From Myxocyprinus asiaticus (lineage: Eukaryota > Chordata > Actinopteri > Cypriniformes > Catostomidae): 64,000 bases of DNA. Below, piece after piece: positions 57,600 to 64,000 of the stretch. The position numbers and the translations under genes were made by a program. The notes under the pieces are model-generated. The model searched no databases and was not told the DNA's origin. It saw only the letters and a program-made list of their open reading frames with translations. The DNA lies in the NCBI RefSeq assembly GCF_019703515.2, contig NC_059347.1, positions 26,800,501-26,864,500 of the forward strand. The letters are read 5' to 3'. The first letter of the stretch is position 1. Each line of letters starts with the position of its first letter.

Positions 57600-59144
57600 C
57601 AATAATCCCTGTGTTTAACCCTGACGTGCTGACTCTCATCACCACTCTAACCGCGAACCTGTGGGTGGGCCAAAGAGGCAATGATGAAGTAGGCGGTGAC
57701 CTGTTTATGCAGAGGCAGATTTGTGCTGATGTATTCATCTCTATTACGCAATACAGACAAGAAAGTAGAAATGAGTCGTTTTGGATAAATCCTTTTTTTG
57801 GACTAACGAATACGTTTTGAGTTCTGAAATTTAAAGTATGTTTTTATAGTACAATGACCTCTTATATGTCAAAAGATCAAGGAAAATTGTATTTCTCAAT
57901 TCATGAACCCTTTAATACATGCTCTCAGATTTATGTCTGGAGAGTGATGCAGTTCAACAGGCTTTACACACATCACCAGATGAGTGAAGCTCTGATTTGT
58001 CACAATGCCTTTCATTGATGTTTCATTTGCTTTTGTGCTGAGTGACAGAAGCTTTTCACATTTCATGGATTTTTCAAAATCACATTTTACATTACACACA
58101 AAAGAGAATAGAGGTATATATAAAAAGCCGATCAAATGAATATCACTGGACTGCAAACAAAATGTGAAGCAACAGCAAAGTAGTGCCAAAGTAGTACTGA
58201 AGTTGAGAATGAAGAAACACTTAAGTAACACCCTGTCACCTTGTGTGTGAGGGCACTATTATGGCTTCTTTTACTGCACAAGCCTGATAATTGGTCAGTA
58301 CTGGGCAAAGTGTGCTTGAACAAAATAGGAATGGATATGCTATATTTCTCACAGAGGGAAGGAAGGATTCATGAGCTGTGTGGATGGACAACTTAACTTG
58401 AACATGCTAACTTTACAGCATGAATTTCCTTCAGACAGGGAATGCTTGCTACATTTTATGTGCATTGTGTGTCAGTATATAGTATGTGAGTCTCAGTACA
58501 ATCAATGTATCAACAATGTTAATTGTTTGAACATCTTTTACGTTTTTGTTCATATCATAATTTGATGTTAAGTTGTTGACAAAAATTTACGTTTTGATGT
58601 CATGGAGATGTTCAACAATCGATCTCCATATCAATACATCTTGGAGATGTAAGTTAGGATATGTGCATTTAGAATATATATATAAAACAGCAAAATGTCA
58701 TGTACATACTGAATATTCACCTTAAAGATCAAATTTAAAGCTGGTTTAATATAAAATCTCAACACCAAGTCTGTGTTGTACATTCTGCAGGCCTCTGAAC
58801 CAAAGTGTATTTTCACACATATATCCTCGAGACCAGAATTCAGAAATATATTGAAGGCTTGGACCATGAATATTAATTAGGTCATGCAGATGGACGTCCA
58901 GTTAAGTTACCTAGCAACATCACCAAGAACCTAATTAATATTCATGAGTTAAGCCATCGACATGTCATGACCTCCCAACGAGTCCGTGGCCCCCCAATTC
59001 AAAACTTGATCTGGTGCCTCTGGTCTTGTTGTGCATACATAAAGGATGTGTGGGTTTATGTATCCTATTCCAATGATAAAAGCTAAGAGCAATCCCACCC
59101 TCTGGCTCTTAAAATTACAATGCTTTAAAATCTGACAAACTCAC
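57600..59144. other. Intron sequence with an 18-bp perfect inverted repeat
   Basis: No coding signal. CATGAATATTAATTAGGT (58865-58882) is repeated inverted at 58929-58946 with a 46-nt loop. Confidence 0.5.
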
Positions 59145-59320
59145 CGTCTGGGTGCTCGTAGGGAAGCCAGTGGTGTTTGGCATTCTGGTATTCAAAGTGT
59201 GAGTTGCGAAGTTGACACTGTTGAGCTCTGAAGTCCTCAAAGTGTTTAGGGCAATCATCTGTGTTACACAGCTGGTACTCATAGTTCACCCCTGGGCAGT
59301 CTTGACCACCATGAGATGGA
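59145..59320 (-). CDS. adamts3: adamts3 exon: end of TSP1-1 and start of cysteine-rich module
   Basis: A 176-nt exon encodes PSHGGQDCPGVNYEYQLCNT, then DDCPKHFEDFRAQQCQ, then HFEYQNAKHHWLPYEHPD. The first part closes TSP1 repeat 1; the second opens the cysteine-rich module, which is part of the substrate-recognition surface in ADAMTS enzymes. The acceptor is ATTTAG (59321-59322) and the donor GTGAGT (59144-59139). The exon begins with the last base of a split codon and ends with the first base of the next, consistent with both neighbours. Confidence 0.95.
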
Positions 59321-60675
59321 CTAAATAACAGATAATGTCAAAGTTAAGGTCGACCAATCACTTCAAACATATAAACATCTTTGAATAAAAAAATAAAAAT
59401 AAAAAAATTAAATAATCAAAGTTCATCAAAATAAAGTTTAAATGAATGTCTTTGAAGGACAAGTCTGGCACAAGAGAACTTAGAAATAAAATATTTAGAT
59501 CCAAATTCAGACTAACTAAGCAATGTTTGGATGAAATGACAACTGACCCAAAAGATGGATTAACTTTTGACAACAGTTTAAACTCTGCAGCTTGCATCAC
59601 AGACTAATGTGTGACATACAAAGAAAAAACAAACAAAAAAAGGCAAAATTCCCTGCTCTCTTGCTTCCTTAATTTTCACAGCGTGCATGCTAATTAATAA
59701 GCATCCACTCGTTTGCTCGTGCATAAAATACCATCCCCCTTGACACTCAGAAAAGACAGCAGCCCTCTGGTTACATAAAAACACCCTGAGCAGATGTTTC
59801 TCTAAAAAAGAGACTTTTATAAAATAACACTACAAGAGGATTCAGCAGATTAAATAAGGTGGTACAGTGATTTAAAAATCTTGATATATTACTTTGGCAT
59901 AGGTTACTAAAGGACAAAATAATCTTTTGGAAGAATCCATTACACATCATTTTGAAAGTCAACTTGATAATGGGAATATATTTATTTTTATTAGACAGCT
60001 TTCTGGAGTACTTGATTCTAATTGGTCAATCGTGTCATTTTGTGGACAAATATTTGTGTATAATTACCTAAACTGTATATTGTTTCCCTGGCAACGAATC
60101 CCCTACATTGTGCTAGACATGTCTCTTGTAGCACACTGTGGTCTCCTTCTTCTCACATAATAAAATAATTTATACTCAAATCAATATTCAATGTCCAATT
60201 ATTTATTTCTTTAGCAAGTGGCCGTGTAATAAGTTGTATAATGTACAGTCAGTTGGCCGTTATTGCAAAATAACCCTGATCACCCTGTCTGGGTTTATTT
60301 TGTAATAATGACTGGCTGGCAGTACATTATATGCAACAAACAGCTGATTTCTTTCATAAATAAAGTATAATAAAATCAGTATAATAATTTTGTTTTGTTT
60401 GATGTAACACAAAGCTAACTCCCACTAGATGTTCAATGAACCGTTTTTCATGTTTGACCTTTCGTCTCATTGGTTAGAGCCAATCATGTACATCCTTGCT
60501 CCATGTATGCTGTAGTTTTCTCTAGAAGTCATTGTTTCCCTCCATATATTTGATCATTACTACTGAATATTACCTTAATTCAAGGCAAGTACACCAGGGT
60601 GGAGGTTAAATGTTATGTCTCTGCAATGTTGCTCTTCATTTTTAAGCCTCACTGCGAGTAGAGTAGATAACATAC
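59321..60675. other. Intron sequence with a MITE-like hairpin
   Basis: No gene. The hairpin at 60237-60331 is listed separately. Confidence 0.5.
60237..60331. repeat. Long imperfect hairpin (about 40-bp arms)
   Basis: The arm 60237-60276 pairs with 60291-60331 (left TGCAAAATAACCC with right GGGTTTATTTTGTA), and both outer ends read TATAATGTAC or its complement. The loop is about 14 nt. It looks like a small MITE, and its size also fits a microRNA-like precursor. Confidence 0.6.
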
Positions 60676-60821
60676 ACTGGGTTGTTGCACTGGCGGGTTT
60701 TGAAACGCACGCCTGTTCCACAGGAGCGAGAGCAGGAACTATACTTGCTCCAGGCACCCCAGGCTCCATCTTGCTTCACTTGGTTGGTGTTCTTCCACAT
60801 GCAGTGACCTTTGTAACACCA
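60676..60821 (-). CDS. adamts3: adamts3 exon: end of disintegrin-like module and TSP1 repeat 1
   Basis: A 146-nt exon starts [11 protein letters not shown], then enters the central thrombospondin type-1 repeat. That repeat has a WxxW C-mannosylation motif (WGAW) and CSRSCG, which fits the CxxS/TCG O-fucosylation motif, followed by [12 protein letters not shown]. The donor is GTATGT (60675-60670). Using it leaves a two-base overhang that joins the T of the next exon to give Val, so the join reads CNNPVPSHGGQDC, matching the family spacing. An apparent donor two bases earlier would break the frame, so I rejected it. Confidence 0.93.
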
Positions 60822-60824
60822 CTA

Positions 60825-63603
<2,779 letters not shown>

Positions 63604-63736
63604 TGAAGTACATATTTTGTATCCAACTCCAAAATCGAATCGACACTGCTCATCCATGGAGTAACTGATGCCAGGAAGTTCAGGAAGCTGGGGCCAGTCA
63701 TGTTTGAAGGGGTCGTCCAGGAGGCAATCATATGAG
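63604..63736 (-). CDS. adamts3: adamts3 exon: end of metalloprotease region / start of disintegrin-like module
   Basis: A 133-nt exon encodes [20 protein letters not shown] followed by [20 protein letters not shown], ending ICTS. This is the stretch joining the ADAMTS catalytic domain to the disintegrin-like module, where the short loop around the first Cys residues packs against the active-site cleft. The acceptor is a T-rich tract ending ACAG at 63740-63737. The donor is GTGAGT (63603-63598). The exon starts with the third base of a codon and ends on a codon boundary, which fits the next exon. Lys after DDPF replaces an Asp I remember from the human protein; otherwise the match is close. 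The upstream partner exon is outside the window. Confidence 0.92.
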
Positions 63737-64000
63737 CTGTGTAAAAACAAAGTTCAGAGAGAGATATTTAAATACACCCAAAAAATATGTTTCATGAATG
63801 ACCTTTTAAACCACTTCTTAAACTCATGTGCAAACCATAAACTAGAGGTGAAGAGCACTACGTAATGAACTGAGACAATTTACAAGGATACTACTTTAGT
63901 GTTAGCTTCTGTTCACATCAAGGCAATGGAAATGTAATGATATGAACCCTAATGATATGAAAGAAACATCTATACTAGTATGTCCAGTAACGTATTTATT

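Noticed and set aside
60676..60682. Donor site two bases earlier in the TSP1-1 exon
   Set aside because: Using it breaks the phase with the next exon, whereas GTATGT at 60675-60670 restores CNNPV-PSHGG.

Overview
The window is vertebrate nuclear DNA, almost certainly from a ray-finned fish and plausibly a cypriniform. The evidence is short exons with GT/AG splice sites inside long AT-rich introns, and a repeat set typical of teleosts: many Tc1-like elements, DIRS-type tyrosine-recombinase retrotransposons, an L2-like LINE, tRNA-derived SINEs, and hAT-like and TTAA-flanked fold-back elements. There are no bacterial-type genes or operons. The species is an inference.

The only host gene I can support is an internal part of adamts3 on the minus strand. 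Ten consecutive constitutive coding exons run from 63736 down to 6775. They encode, in order, the end of the metalloprotease region, the disintegrin-like module, TSP1 repeat 1, the cysteine-rich module, the spacer, and most of TSP1 repeat 2. All exon phases agree and all ten join into one open frame. The 5' exons (signal peptide, propeptide, most of the protease) lie beyond 64000. The 3' exons (further TSP1 repeats, PLAC) should lie beyond position 1, because I find no further exon between 1 and 6774.

The most interesting host feature is a second, diverged copy of the 81-nt spacer exon at 42449-42529. It lies at 45326-45409 (84 nt), with the same phases, its own acceptor and donor, an open frame and about 10 of 26 identical residues. 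This looks like a tandemly duplicated, probably alternatively used spacer exon.

The introns are packed with nested transposons. (1) 1-1190: gypsy/chromovirus pol remnant. (2) 7086-14576: a Tc1 element split by a 6.2-kb DIRS element (copy A, minus). (3) 15785-20737: an L2-like LINE split by a Tc1 element (18767-20352) whose transposase ORF is open but has lost a catalytic Asp. (4) 21494-22682: a deleted Tc1. (5) 23494-29488: DIRS copy B (plus), carrying a Tc1 body without terminal repeats and truncated at its recombinase end. (6) 30562-32006: Tc1, abutting DIRS copy C (32015-36342, minus, internally deleted). (7) 36738-37937: Tc1 remnant. (8) 40311-49710: several non-autonomous elements and SINEs. 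(9) 51847-52318: Tc1-derived MITE. (10) 53030-54643: an apparently intact Tc1 with all three catalytic residues. (11) 55020-57580: remnants of an ISL2EU/PIF-like element with a THAP domain, split by a Tc1 (55454-56701) with one in-frame stop.

DIRS copies A and B share four disabling lesions that copy C lacks, so they descend from an already defective parent. A and B lie in opposite orientation on either side of the 157-nt adamts3 exon at 14929-15085. All calls come from reading the sequence and from memory of the protein families; no alignment or database search was run.
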